Below are positions 9,784 to 17,364 of a stretch of DNA of 64,000 bases, one piece after another. The notes under the pieces are model-generated. The model was not told where the DNA came from. It did no database searches and saw nothing but the letters and a program-made list of their open reading frames with translations. The stretch is from Bacillus sp. FJAT-26390 (GTDB lineage Bacteria; Bacillota; Bacilli; Paenibacillales; Paenibacillaceae): NCBI RefSeq assembly GCF_001682865.1, contig NZ_MAQX01000011.1, forward strand, positions 1,012,241 to 1,076,240, given 5' to 3'. A program made the position numbers and the translations under genes. Each line of letters starts with the position of its first letter. The stretch's first letter is position 1.

Positions 9784-10661
9784 TGAAGCGCACCTCCCGT
9801 TCGGACTAATCGCTTGACCTGGCTTTCACTCAAGTTGAAGTTATTATTAATTGGAATCCGCTCAACAATAGCTCCGCCCTCTTCCGTCTGGAAGTAAAGC
9901 GTAATGGCAGGCTTGTAAAATACAAGCGCAGCTGGCTCATCGTCCGGATAGGACCATTGATACTCGAACGATAAGATTCTCCCTTGCGAGAATTTCGCAG
10001 GAAAAAGATACGAATCGACAGGCTGCCCCGACAAGTTAAGCTTAAACCACGGCTTCAAGCTGTCGCTGTATTCTATTTTTTCTAAAGCAGCAGACCTTGT
10101 TAATTTCACAAAATAGCTTCCAGCCCCCGTACTGGATGATCCCATTGAGGAAAAATCCAGCAAGCCTCCCCCGCTGCTCTCCACGACATTAATCTCGCCA
10201 ATCGGAACCTTTCGAGGCTGTCCTTTATTATAAAAAACGGTTATTTCCTTGATCGTAAGCGGCGCCGCGATCTGCTGGCCAGCCTCAGCCGGCATCCATT
10301 CTGCTGCAGCCCTCATTAACGTTTGATATTGATATCTGCTGCGTTCATCAACCGCGAACCGAAGCTGCGGCAGCTCCTCTACTTGAACATTTATGATCTT
10401 CTTGTCCGCATTATTATTTTCCAAAAAATGTAGTTCTATCAATTCGCCCTGAATGCTTCTAATCGAAATTTCATGCTTCAAAAACAGCGGCTCCGCTAAT
10501 TGCATGCTCTGAAAGTAAATTACATTACCGACCCAGCTGCCCACAACCAATAACAAAACGGCCGGCCATAACATTTTCCCCTTAAACTTCAAACCTCCCT
10601 CCCCTTCCCCATTTTTCCATATTACCACTTTTTTAACTGTTGTTGCTTCCATATCATTCAT
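9780..10661 (-). CDS. Unknown single-pass membrane protein with large outer domain
   Basis: 293 residues. A basic, glycine-rich cytoplasmic N-terminus is followed by one membrane segment (about 30-52, MLWPAVLLLVV) and about 240 mostly hydrophilic residues expected outside the membrane. No motif identifies it. ATG at 10661 has only a weak ribosome site. The four-base overlap with the next gene (a multi-pass protein) suggests the two act together, perhaps as an envelope pair. It diverges from the glycosyltransferase at 10783, which might hint at a cell-surface role. That last point is inference from position only. Confidence 0.55.
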   Translation of the reverse strand: MNDMEATTVKKVVIWKNGEGEGGLKFKGKMLWPAVLLLVVGSWVGNVIYFQSMQLAEPLFLKHEISIRSIQGELIELHFLENNNADKKIINVQVEELPQLRFAVDERSRYQYQTLMRAAAEWMPAEAGQQIAAPLTIKEITVFYNKGQPRKVPIGEINVVESSGGGLLDFSSMGSSSTGAGSYFVKLTRSAALEKIEYSDSLKPWFKLNLSGQPVDSYLFPAKFSQGRILSFEYQWSYPDDEPAALVFYKPAITLYFQTEEGGAIVERIPINNNFNLSESQVKRLVRTGGALH

Positions 10662-10685
10662 TAAGCTCTACGTAAAAATAACGAT

Positions 10686-10713
10686 TTGTTCTTTATAACG
10701 AATGTGATATGAT
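10686..10713 (+). promoter_or_regulatory. Promoter of the glycosyltransferase gene
   Basis: TTGTTC (10686-10691), a 16-nt spacer, then TATGAT (10708-10713), 70 bp before the start at 10783. This is a moderate sigma-A match. Confidence 0.5.
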
Positions 10714-10782
10714 CAGTTTAAAGCTAGACTTGTAAGCGCTATTCATCTATTCATTAACGATCATACTTGGGGTGAGATGTGC

Positions 10783-11820
10783 ATGGGCTATGCCATTAGT
10801 GTAATCGTGCCTATTTTTAATGCTGAAAGATGGCTGCTCCGATGCCTGCACCGCATCCTTCACCAGCCATTCCGTAACATAGAGGTGCTGCTTATTAATG
10901 ACGGCTCCACGGATCGCAGCGGCGTCATTTGTGATGAATTCGCTGCTGCAGACGCTAGAATAAGAGTGATTCATAAACCCAACAGCGGAACAAGCAGCGC
11001 TAAAAACGTGGGCATCAAAGCTTCCAGCGGCAAATATATTGCCTTTCTCGATGCCGATGATGAGATTGATGAGTTATTTTTCGTTAAGCTTTACGCCACT
11101 GCGGAGGAGCATGGCTGCGAAGTCGTAATCAGCGGATACAGGACCGTTCCGACTGGGCTCAGCGTATCTCCGCATTACAAGCTCCATTCGCTTATAAGCG
11201 GGAAAGACCTCATTTTAAGCGCGGCAGCCGTTCATACCGGAAATGATTTATGTTTTGCCTGGCGAAGCTTATTTTTGCGGGAATCGCTTAATCGAAACGG
11301 CATTACGTTCCATGAGGGGCTGACGATTGGGGAGGATACGATCTTTCATCTTGAAGCGCTGCTAACTGCCGATCGCGCATACGCGCTCCCTGATATTTTA
11401 TATTTCTACACCGTCAACAATATGGACAGTCTAATGAGCTCTCTCTACAAGCCTTATTTGGAGAGAAGCTTAATTCTTCAATATGAGCTAAGGAAACAAC
11501 TGTCCGAGACCTTTGGCTTATGTGCCCATGATCATTATCGGAAAGACATGGCCGCATACCATATAGCGTCCATTTACAGCATGTTGATCCGCAATTTCAA
11601 AAATAGTCCCGTCCCCGCTACGAAAGAGGATATCGCAAGAATCCTTCATCTCGAGATGATCACGGACAGCACGAAGGTACTGGGCTATCAATACAAATGC
11701 AGCAGCTTAAAAGAGTACCTCTATTATTTGTCGATTAAATCCAAGCTTGCTGCCGTACTCTACAGCTGGGAATTTCGCGCACCGTTTATTCACGGCATCA
11801 TTGGCGCACTAAGAAGGTGA
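10783..11820 (+). CDS. Glycosyltransferase family 2
   Basis: 345 residues with a GT-A fold start (SVIVPIFNAERWL), NDGSTDRS for nucleotide-sugar binding, and the metal-binding DADDE near residue 95. GT2 enzymes of this type add sugars to capsule, teichoic acid or exopolysaccharide, but the C-terminal half gives no acceptor. Two in-frame ATGs exist. The one at 10783 lies six bases after GGGGTGAG, whereas the one at 10777 abuts that site, so 10783 is preferred. The gene is alone on its strand, with no polysaccharide cluster around it. There is no membrane segment, so the enzyme is probably cytoplasmic or loosely membrane-bound. Confidence 0.85.
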   Translation: MGYAISVIVPIFNAERWLLRCLHRILHQPFRNIEVLLINDGSTDRSGVICDEFAAADARIRVIHKPNSGTSSAKNVGIKASSGKYIAFLDADDEIDELFFVKLYATAEEHGCEVVISGYRTVPTGLSVSPHYKLHSLISGKDLILSAAAVHTGNDLCFAWRSLFLRESLNRNGITFHEGLTIGEDTIFHLEALLTADRAYALPDILYFYTVNNMDSLMSSLYKPYLERSLILQYELRKQLSETFGLCAHDHYRKDMAAYHIASIYSMLIRNFKNSPVPATKEDIARILHLEMITDSTKVLGYQYKCSSLKEYLYYLSIKSKLAAVLYSWEFRAPFIHGIIGALRR

Positions 11821-11906
11821 TACAGGAACCCGCACAAAAGAATAGGAATACTACAGGCAATGAGTATAGCGACTACGACAACTTTACTTTTTATTTGCTC
11901 CCTCAT
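11790..11906 (-). CDS. Possible 38-residue membrane peptide
   Basis: A short frame begins with ATG ATG. The second ATG (11906) lies five bases after GGAGG. It codes for a basic start (MREQIKSK), one hydrophobic segment (VVVVAILIACSIPILLCGF) and a short tail ending at 11790. It overlaps the 3' end of the glycosyltransferase gene by 31 bp on the opposite strand, and lies 80 bp downstream of the lipoprotein gene at 11987, so it could share that transcript. The good ribosome site and clean topology support it. No homology can be judged. Confidence 0.4.
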   Translation of the reverse strand: MREQIKSKVVVVAILIACSIPILLCGFLYHLLSAPMMP

Positions 11907-11986
11907 CATATCCTCCACTTCTCATATATCGGTTCCTTCATAGACGAATGATCAGGGAGCTTTGTTGCGCCTATATCAAAGCTTCT

Positions 11987-12340
11987 TTATTGCATTACAT
12001 CCCCGAAGACATATTCCCGTCTAGCGCTTGCTGCTTCATTAATCCAGTCTGCCAAACCACTCTTGCTAATAAATATGTCACTGCCAACTTTAAAATAAGG
12101 AAACATCTTGCCCGAAAAAGATCCGCTGTTTTGAAGCTTGCTTTGCTCAGCATTAATAATAAGGTTCACTTGCTTTTCGGATAAATCCAAGTATGCTGCT
12201 GCCTGTTCAATATTAAGGATCTCGCCTGGTGCTTGCTCCGTGATTTGTCCTTCATGGTTAGCAATTATCGTACAGCCCGCTATAATAGAAACACCTAAGA
12301 TGAGAGCCGAAATAATGATCGATAATGAATTAAATTTCAC
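11987..12340 (-). CDS. Lipoprotein with excisionase-like (HTH_17) domain
   Basis: 117 residues. GTG at 12340 follows AAGGAGGATTTGA. The N-terminus is a lipoprotein signal ending in the lipobox IIAGC (Cys about residue 22). After a short linker comes a MerR/excisionase-type helix-turn-helix: ILNIEQAAAYLDLSEKQV, then PYFKVGSDIFISKSGLADWI. Such domains normally bind DNA in the cytoplasm, yet the signal would put this one outside the membrane. Either the domain is used for protein contacts, or the segment is an uncleaved anchor with the domain inside. Paenibacilli and bacilli carry other anchored proteins with this module, of unknown function. Confidence 0.6.
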   Translation of the reverse strand: MKFNSLSIIISALILGVSIIAGCTIIANHEGQITEQAPGEILNIEQAAAYLDLSEKQVNLIINAEQSKLQNSGSFSGKMFPYFKVGSDIFISKSGLADWINEAASARREYVFGDVMQ

Positions 12341-12481
12341 TCAAATCCTCCTTCAACCCTACCGATTTACTCAATCGCGATAAAATGCACATCCAAACCA
12401 TCTTATCACAAGGCTCTTTTTTGTGGAATACATGTTAATATTTAGGACACTTTTCCCTTTATGCAGGCTATCTCTACGCAA

Positions 12482-12520
12482 AACAAAACCCGTATCCCAC
12501 AACAAAGCGGAATACGGTTT
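12482..12520 (-). terminator. Terminator after the TrpD2-like gene
   Basis: On the minus strand, CCGTATTCC pairs with GGGATACGG around a ten-base loop and is followed by GTTTTGTTTTG. It lies about 40 bp after the stop at 12560 and closes the ANTAR-trpD2 transcript. Confidence 0.6.
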
Positions 12521-12559
12521 ACCGGGTTACTATTAAACAACGTAATTGCCATTCGCCTG

Positions 12560-13609
12560 TTATGTGGTGCGACAAGGCAGCGCCGCTTCGCTTCGCATCG
12601 CGCTTTGCCATTTGCGGTAAAGCTCCCATGCGGCCCCGCTATCGAGCAAAGCCTTGCAAATATACAGCCCTTCCTCCACCGAGTCGGCCTTCTCAGCCAA
12701 TTGCAGTCTGACAGCTGCATTAAGCAGCACCTGATTGACGAATGCGAGATGTCCGCTCCCTTGCAGGACGGACTCCGAAACACGAAGCTGCTCGGTCGCC
12801 GTCCAAACGACTTCCGGCAGGGACGTCTCTAGACCATAAGCATCCGGATCGATCATGCTTAGATGCGACTCTCCGTTTTCCACGAAATAGGTCCGGGTCG
12901 GCCTCTCGATGAACAGGTCCTCGGAGCCTTCCGCCCCTTGCACGATAAGCGCTTTTTTGTATTGCAAATTGCCCGCTAATTTTGCCATGCGCTCGAACAC
13001 CGTATTATGATATACCCCAAATATTAAATAGGGAGAATGGGCAAAATCGATCAGCTTCTCGGCCGTATTCAGCACCGTTCGCATGCCCAGCTCGATCCGA
13101 ATGGAACGAAGAGCTTTAAGCGGCGGGCACCATTCCTCCGTCGGAACGTACAGCACTCCCGTACCCGCAGCCGCTTGAACAATCTGGTCTTTCGATAATC
13201 GCTCCGCATCAATGCCGGATTCCTTGAGCATATCGTGCAGCGTAATTCCCCATTTTGGCGGCAAGGATGCCGCTCCGTGCAGCGTAATGGGCAGGCCGGC
13301 GGCAGCAAGAAGGAAAGCCGTTGGAAATGTGGCGTAAAATGATTTTTTTCGGCCGTCATAGGGACCGGCGCAGTCGAGCCCTTGCTGGATCAGCTCGCGA
13401 TAAGCATGCTTCCTGCATACAGCTACGAAAGCTTCGATTTCCTCGACGCTTTCCATCTTTATTCGTTCTGCGATAAAAAATGCGCCGATTTGCGCCGGGG
13501 TTGCCTTTAGCTCCAAAATGGCATGGGCTGCCAGCAGCGCTTCATCATACCCAAGGTCGCGCGCTCCCCTTTTGCCGCGTCCGACTTCCTTTAACAGGTT
13601 GATCATCAT
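12560..13609 (-). CDS. TrpD2/YbiB-like glycosyltransferase-family-3 protein
   Basis: 349 residues with the fold signature of anthranilate phosphoribosyltransferase: a helical N-terminal domain (EALLAAHAIL, TPAQIGAFFIAERIKMES), then HGAASLPPKWGITLHDMLKESGI where true TrpD has its HGN and anthranilate region. The PRPP-binding GTGGD loop of TrpD is missing and replaced by GPYDGRKKSF. That divergence and the absence of trp genes point to the TrpD2 family, whose E. coli member YbiB binds nucleic acids. ATG at 13609 follows AAGGGGGC and lies 12 bp after the ANTAR regulator gene, so the two form one operon diverging from the nitrite-reductase genes. By inference it helps the ANTAR protein sense or handle RNA. 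It is not a tryptophan enzyme. Confidence 0.75.
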   Translation of the reverse strand: MMINLLKEVGRGKRGARDLGYDEALLAAHAILELKATPAQIGAFFIAERIKMESVEEIEAFVAVCRKHAYRELIQQGLDCAGPYDGRKKSFYATFPTAFLLAAAGLPITLHGAASLPPKWGITLHDMLKESGIDAERLSKDQIVQAAAGTGVLYVPTEEWCPPLKALRSIRIELGMRTVLNTAEKLIDFAHSPYLIFGVYHNTVFERMAKLAGNLQYKKALIVQGAEGSEDLFIERPTRTYFVENGESHLSMIDPDAYGLETSLPEVVWTATEQLRVSESVLQGSGHLAFVNQVLLNAAVRLQLAEKADSVEEGLYICKALLDSGAAWELYRKWQSAMRSEAALPCRTT

Positions 13610-13621
13610 CGCAAAGCCCCC

Positions 13622-14239
13622 TTATTTTTGATCCTGAAGTATTTGGTAAACCTTCACGATTGATGTTGCCACATCAACCATCCGCTTGCGCTCATTCATC
13701 GCCTGCTTTCGCAGCACGTCATACGCTTCCGCTTCGGAAATGTTTTTAATTTTGCACAAAATCCCCTTTGCCATATCGATCCACTTCCGCTCCTCAAGCC
13801 GCTCTTCCAGCTGCTTGCGCTCATTCATCCATTGCAGCCTCTCGAAGCATTGCTTAGAGCCAAAATGCAGCGCCCAGTGCAGCTCCTGCTCGCTCATCGA
13901 AGGTGTTAAAATGCCATCAACAGGCACGTCATCCTCACAAAATGCGGCCGATAAAGAAGCTGTCGCGGCGCTGCACCACCAGAGCATCGGGACCGTCTTT
14001 TGCTTCAGCAGCCTTGTTCCCCATTGCTTCGCCTCATTGAGCGGCAAATGAAGGATTACGGCATCCGTGCTGCCCATGTGTAGAACGGCTTTCTTCTCAT
14101 CCGCCGTACGAAGGACTTGATACCCGTAGCACTCAAGCAAATATTTTGGCGTTTGTTTCTTCGAAAGCTGATCCGGCAGAGGGACCGCCGCCGCCACCTC
14201 GTTTGCTGTACGTTGATCGATCACCAACAAAGAACGCAT
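13622..14239 (-). CDS. ANTAR-domain RNA-binding antiterminator (NasR/NasT/AmiR-like)
   Basis: 205 residues from ATG at 14239, which follows GGAGGGG. The N-terminal ~125 residues look like a degenerate receiver: LLVID is present, but the phosphoacceptor position reads VILHLPL with no Asp, so phosphorylation is unlikely. A charged coiled coil (NERKQLEERLEERK) leads into a clear ANTAR domain (AKGILCKIKNISEAEAYDVLRKQAM) near residues 145-200. ANTAR proteins bind paired hexaloop hairpins in leader RNA and prevent termination. Exactly such hairpins lie upstream of the divergent nirB gene. No nitrate-sensing NIT domain and no NasS-like partner is present; the cotranscribed gene is TrpD2-like. An in-frame ATG at 14284 has no ribosome site. 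Confidence 0.88.
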   Translation of the reverse strand: MRSLLVIDQRTANEVAAAVPLPDQLSKKQTPKYLLECYGYQVLRTADEKKAVLHMGSTDAVILHLPLNEAKQWGTRLLKQKTVPMLWWCSAATASLSAAFCEDDVPVDGILTPSMSEQELHWALHFGSKQCFERLQWMNERKQLEERLEERKWIDMAKGILCKIKNISEAEAYDVLRKQAMNERKRMVDVATSIVKVYQILQDQK

Positions 14240-14301
14240 GTAGAAGCGCCCCCTCCTATTCGACTTCGTTTGTTCATTGTGCACAAGTCGATCTATTTGT
14301 C

Positions 14302-14307
14302 ATTATA
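14302..14307 (-). promoter_or_regulatory. -10 element for the ANTAR-trpD2 operon
   Basis: On the minus strand TATAAT lies 63 bp upstream of the start at 14239. A weak -35 candidate (TTTTTA) is 16 nt further up. The GlnR/TnrA-type box at 14359-14375 is about 52 bp upstream of this -10 and could act on both divergent promoters. Confidence 0.4.
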
Positions 14308-14358
14308 TATAACATAAAAACCTTAAAAATGTCATCACACAAGTTTTTCGTATTTTTG

Positions 14359-14375
14359 TGTTAAGTATATTGACA
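14359..14375. promoter_or_regulatory. GlnR/TnrA box
   Basis: TGTTAAGTATATTGACA matches the GlnR/TnrA consensus TGTNA-N7-TNACA at every fixed position. It overlaps the -35 hexamer of the nirB promoter, centred about 39 bp upstream of the predicted start of transcription. This fits nitrogen control of nitrite assimilation. Overlap with the -35 suggests repression by GlnR, but activation from another start point cannot be excluded. Confidence 0.75.
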
Positions 14376-14399
14376 CGAACTTCAGCCGCATTGTATATT
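14370..14399 (+). promoter_or_regulatory. Promoter of the nirB operon
   Basis: A perfect TTGACA (14370-14375), an 18-nt spacer, and TATATT (14394-14399). Transcription should start near 14406, about 18 nt before the first ANTAR hairpin, leaving a leader of roughly 170 nt. Confidence 0.7.
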
Positions 14400-14423
14400 A
14401 GCGTTATCAAAATCATATCATTC

Positions 14424-14469
14424 ACGAATACAACGATGTATTCGTTTGAAGCGGCAAAGAAGCCTGCTT
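14424..14469 (+). ncRNA. ANTAR target RNA: tandem hexaloop hairpins in the nirB leader
   Basis: Hairpin P1 (14424-14445) has a perfect 8-bp stem and the six-base loop AACGAU. Three bases later P2 (14449-14469) has a 7-bp stem with one bulged U and the loop AAAGAA. Both loops have A at position 1 and G at position 4, the conserved bases of ANTAR substrates. The 3' arm of P2 (GCCTGC) is also the 5' arm of the terminator that follows, so P2 and the terminator exclude each other. When the ANTAR protein holds P1 and P2, transcription should continue into nirB. Confidence 0.85.
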
Positions 14470-14526
14470 TCGTTTTCATGGGAGACGTACGTTCTCCTAT
14501 GAAACGAGGCAGGCTTTTCTTATTTT
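14460..14526 (+). terminator. Leader terminator controlled by the ANTAR hairpins
   Basis: AGCCTGC (14461-14467) pairs perfectly with GCAGGCT (14509-14515). The stem continues inward through CGTTT/AAACG and GGAGA/TCTCC, and TTTTCTTATTTT follows. It lies 50 bp before nirB in its own leader, so it is a regulatory terminator. Confidence 0.88.
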
Positions 14527-14574
14527 CCCATAGCCAAAAGATAAACTTAGACAGATCGAGAGGAGAGAAATACA

Positions 14575-17016
14575 ATGAGTATAGCAAAGAAGAAGCTAGT
14601 CCTTATCGGCAACGGCATGGCGGGGGTGCGGGCAATCGAGCATCTCTTGAAGCTTTCACCGGATACCTATGACATTACAATCTTCGGCGCTGAGCCGCAT
14701 CCCAACTATAATCGAATTATGCTTTCATCCGTCTTGGCAGGCGGTGCAGATATGCAGGAAATTATCATTAACGACTGGGATTGGTACAAACAAAATAATA
14801 TAGCCTTGCACACGGGCAACAAGGTAACGAACATTGATACGGAGCGCAAAAAGGTCATCTCTGAGCTAGGCATTGAAGTTGATTATGACGCCATCATCGT
14901 CGCTACCGGCTCCAACCCGTTCATGCTGCCGCTTCCCGGCGCAGACAAGGAAGGCGTCATTGCCTTCCGCGATATCCATGACTGCGAAGTGATGTTAAGC
15001 GCATCCCAAACTTATAAAAAAGCAGTCGTCATCGGCGGCGGCTTGCTCGGGCTGGAAGCTGCCCGCGGTCTCCTCCATCTCGGAATGGAAGTGAACGTCG
15101 TCCATATACACAGCTACCTGATGGAGCGTCAATTAGATGAAGCTGCATCAAAAATGCTGCAGCGCGAGCTGGAAGCGCAAGGCATGCAATTTCTGCTGCA
15201 AAAAAATACGGCTTCCATTAAGGGCAAGCGCCGTGCTGCCGGACTCGCCTTCACGGACGGTACCGAAGTAGATGGCGATTTGGTCGTAATGGCCGTTGGC
15301 ATTAGGCCTAACATAACGCTCGCTAAGGCGGCAGGCATCGAAGTCAATCGCGGCATCGTCGTAGATGATTTCATGCAAACGAGCGTGCCCGGTATTTATG
15401 CGGTCGGCGAATGCGCTGAGCACCGCGGCATTTCATACGGCCTTGTTGCGCCGCTATATGAACAAGGCGCGGTGCTCGCTAAGCATTTGGCCGGTGTGGA
15501 AACGACTGGTTATGCAGGGTCCGTCACCTCAACAAAACTAAAGGTGTCTGGCGTAGACGTGTTCTCGGCTGGCCGCTTCGTTGAAACGCCTGCTACTCGC
15601 GCCCTGAAAATGCAAGACGATTTAGCAGGCACTTACAAAAAGCTCGTCATTCAAGACGGCAAGCTGATTGGCGCCGTCCTATTCGGAGACACTTCGGACG
15701 GTGCACAATTATTCGCTTCTATTAAGAAAGGCGAATCGATAGCAGGACGCGAGAAGGAGCTGCTGCTTGGCATCCCCTCCGATCTGCTTGGCAAATCCTC
15801 CGGCGGCAATAGGCTCGAGTCGATGGCTGATGATGAAATAATCTGTGGCTGCAACGGCGTAACGAAAGGAACGATTGGCGATGCGATTACGAATAAGGGC
15901 TGCAATACGGTTAGCGCTATCAAATCCTGCACGAAAGCTTCCGCTTCCTGCGGCGGCTGTAAGCCATTAGTCGAAGGGCTCCTCCAGCTGTACGCCGGCG
16001 ATGCGGCGGGCGAGCCGGTTAAAGAAGGCATCTGCGGCTGTACGACGCTCAGCCGCGATGAGATCGTCGCAGAAATTACAAGGATGGGCCTTAATTCCAC
16101 CAAAGAAGTCATGAACGTGCTCGGCTGGCATAATGCTGAGGGCTGTACAAAATGCCGCCCGGCGCTTAACTATTACCTCGGCATGATCAATCCGGAGCAA
16201 TACGTGGACGAGAATGAATCCCGTTTTACCAATGAACGTTATCATGCCAATATTCAGAAGGATGGCACCTACTCCGTTGTTCCGCGTATTTACGGCGGCG
16301 TGACCTCCCCTGCCGATTTGAAAAAAATCGCTGAGGTCGCCGAGAAGTTTGACGTTCCGATGGTTAAATTTACAGGCGGGCAGCGGCTCGACTTGCTTGG
16401 CGTCAAGAAAGAGGATCTCCCGAAAATTTGGGAGGAGCTCGATATGCCATCCGGCCACGCCTACGGGAAGACGCTGCGAACGGTAAAAACCTGCGTTGGC
16501 TCGACCTTTTGCCGCTTCGGCACGCAGGATGCGATCGGGATGGGCATCAAATTGGAAAAAGCGTTCGAGCGTCTGAATGCGCCCGCCAAAGTAAAGCTTG
16601 CCGTTTCCGGTTGTCCGCGCAATTGTGCGGAAGCGACGATTAAAGATTTTGGCGTAGTCGCCATCGATGGAGGCTGGGAGCTCCATGTCGGCGGCAACGG
16701 CGGAGTGAGAGTACGCGCAACTGACCTGCTCTGCATCGTCAAAACAGAGGAAGAGGTCATGGAATGGTCCTCCGCTTACTTGCAGCTTTACCGAGAGAAT
16801 GCGCAGTGGAATGAGCGTACAGCTCAGTGGATCGAACGCGTTGGACTGGGTTACGTGAAGAACGCGCTTCAAAACCCTGAAGATCGCCTCGCGCTGAAGT
16901 CCCGCATCGAGAAAACGTTAAGCCTAACGAGCGATCCTTGGAAAAAAATCGTCGAATCTGACGAACTGCGCAAAAATTTCGAGCAGCTCTCCACCCCGGT
17001 GACGGCAAATCGATAA
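14575..17016 (+). CDS. nirB: Assimilatory NAD(P)H nitrite reductase, large subunit
   Basis: 813 residues (nasD in Bacillus). It reduces nitrite to ammonium in the cytoplasm with six electrons from NAD(P)H. Domains: FAD/NAD-binding (1-400; LVLIGNGMAGVRA, VVIGGGLLGLEAARG, GIYAVGECAEH); two BFD-like [2Fe-2S] modules, the first with CGCNGVTKG and CGGC near 423-462, the second with CGCTT and CTKCRP near 485-540; a ferredoxin-like half domain; and the sirohaem/[4Fe-4S] domain with CVGSTFC near 640 and CPRNC near 679, the four cluster cysteines. ATG at 14575 follows GAGGAGAG. It is the first gene of nirB-nirD-nirC-cobA behind the ANTAR leader. No nitrate reductase is in the window. Confidence 0.95.
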   Translation: MSIAKKKLVLIGNGMAGVRAIEHLLKLSPDTYDITIFGAEPHPNYNRIMLSSVLAGGADMQEIIINDWDWYKQNNIALHTGNKVTNIDTERKKVISELGIEVDYDAIIVATGSNPFMLPLPGADKEGVIAFRDIHDCEVMLSASQTYKKAVVIGGGLLGLEAARGLLHLGMEVNVVHIHSYLMERQLDEAASKMLQRELEAQGMQFLLQKNTASIKGKRRAAGLAFTDGTEVDGDLVVMAVGIRPNITLAKAAGIEVNRGIVVDDFMQTSVPGIYAVGECAEHRGISYGLVAPLYEQGAVLAKHLAGVETTGYAGSVTSTKLKVSGVDVFSAGRFVETPATRALKMQDDLAGTYKKLVIQDGKLIGAVLFGDTSDGAQLFASIKKGESIAGREKELLLGIPSDLLGKSSGGNRLESMADDEIICGCNGVTKGTIGDAITNKGCNTVSAIKSCTKASASCGGCKPLVEGLLQLYAGDAAGEPVKEGICGCTTLSRDEIVAEITRMGLNSTKEVMNVLGWHNAEGCTKCRPALNYYLGMINPEQYVDENESRFTNERYHANIQKDGTYSVVPRIYGGVTSPADLKKIAEVAEKFDVPMVKFTGGQRLDLLGVKKEDLPKIWEELDMPSGHAYGKTLRTVKTCVGSTFCRFGTQDAIGMGIKLEKAFERLNAPAKVKLAVSGCPRNCAEATIKDFGVVAIDGGWELHVGGNGGVRVRATDLLCIVKTEEEVMEWSSAYLQLYRENAQWNERTAQWIERVGLGYVKNALQNPEDRLALKSRIEKTLSLTSDPWKKIVESDELRKNFEQLSTPVTANR

Positions 17017-17036
17017 CTAAAAGGAGGACAACTTTC

Positions 17037-17351
17037 ATGACAACCAAGCTGCTTGTAGCTAATCTCAGCGATATCGACGTTCTCGGCTCCCGCCGCATCC
17101 AAGTAAACGATATCGAAATTGCTGTATTCCGATTGACCGACGGGAGCGTGCTCGCCGTGGAAAATAAATGCCCGCACAAAGGCGGGCTGCTATCGGAAGG
17201 GATGGTGTGCGGCACTGCCGTACACTGCCCTCTCCATGATTGGAAGGTCGATTTGCGCAGCGGCCGCGTGCACGAGCCTGACGATGGCTGCGTAACAACC
17301 TTCGAGACCGAAATCGACCGCGAGAGCGGGTCAATCTTTTTGAACATCTAA
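17037..17351 (+). CDS. nirD: Nitrite reductase small subunit, Rieske type
   Basis: 104 residues (nasE in Bacillus). The Rieske [2Fe-2S] ligands are intact: CPHKG (Cys-X-His) and CPLHDW (Cys-X2-His). E. coli NirD lacks these, whereas Bacillus NasE keeps them. It partners NirB and passes electrons in the cytoplasmic complex. ATG at 17037 follows AAAGGAGGAC, 20 bp after the nirB stop. Confidence 0.93.
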   Translation: MTTKLLVANLSDIDVLGSRRIQVNDIEIAVFRLTDGSVLAVENKCPHKGGLLSEGMVCGTAVHCPLHDWKVDLRSGRVHEPDDGCVTTFETEIDRESGSIFLNI

Positions 17352-17364
17352 GGGGGATAACAAA

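Noticed and set aside
12560..13609. Tryptophan biosynthesis enzyme TrpD
   Set aside because: The PRPP-binding GTGGD loop is absent and no other trp gene is near. The TrpD2 branch fits better.
15967..16872. 301-codon open frame antisense to nirB
   Set aside because: It is a shadow frame of a GC-rich coding region: the sense frame has intact cofactor motifs and the antisense product shows no domain or ribosome site.
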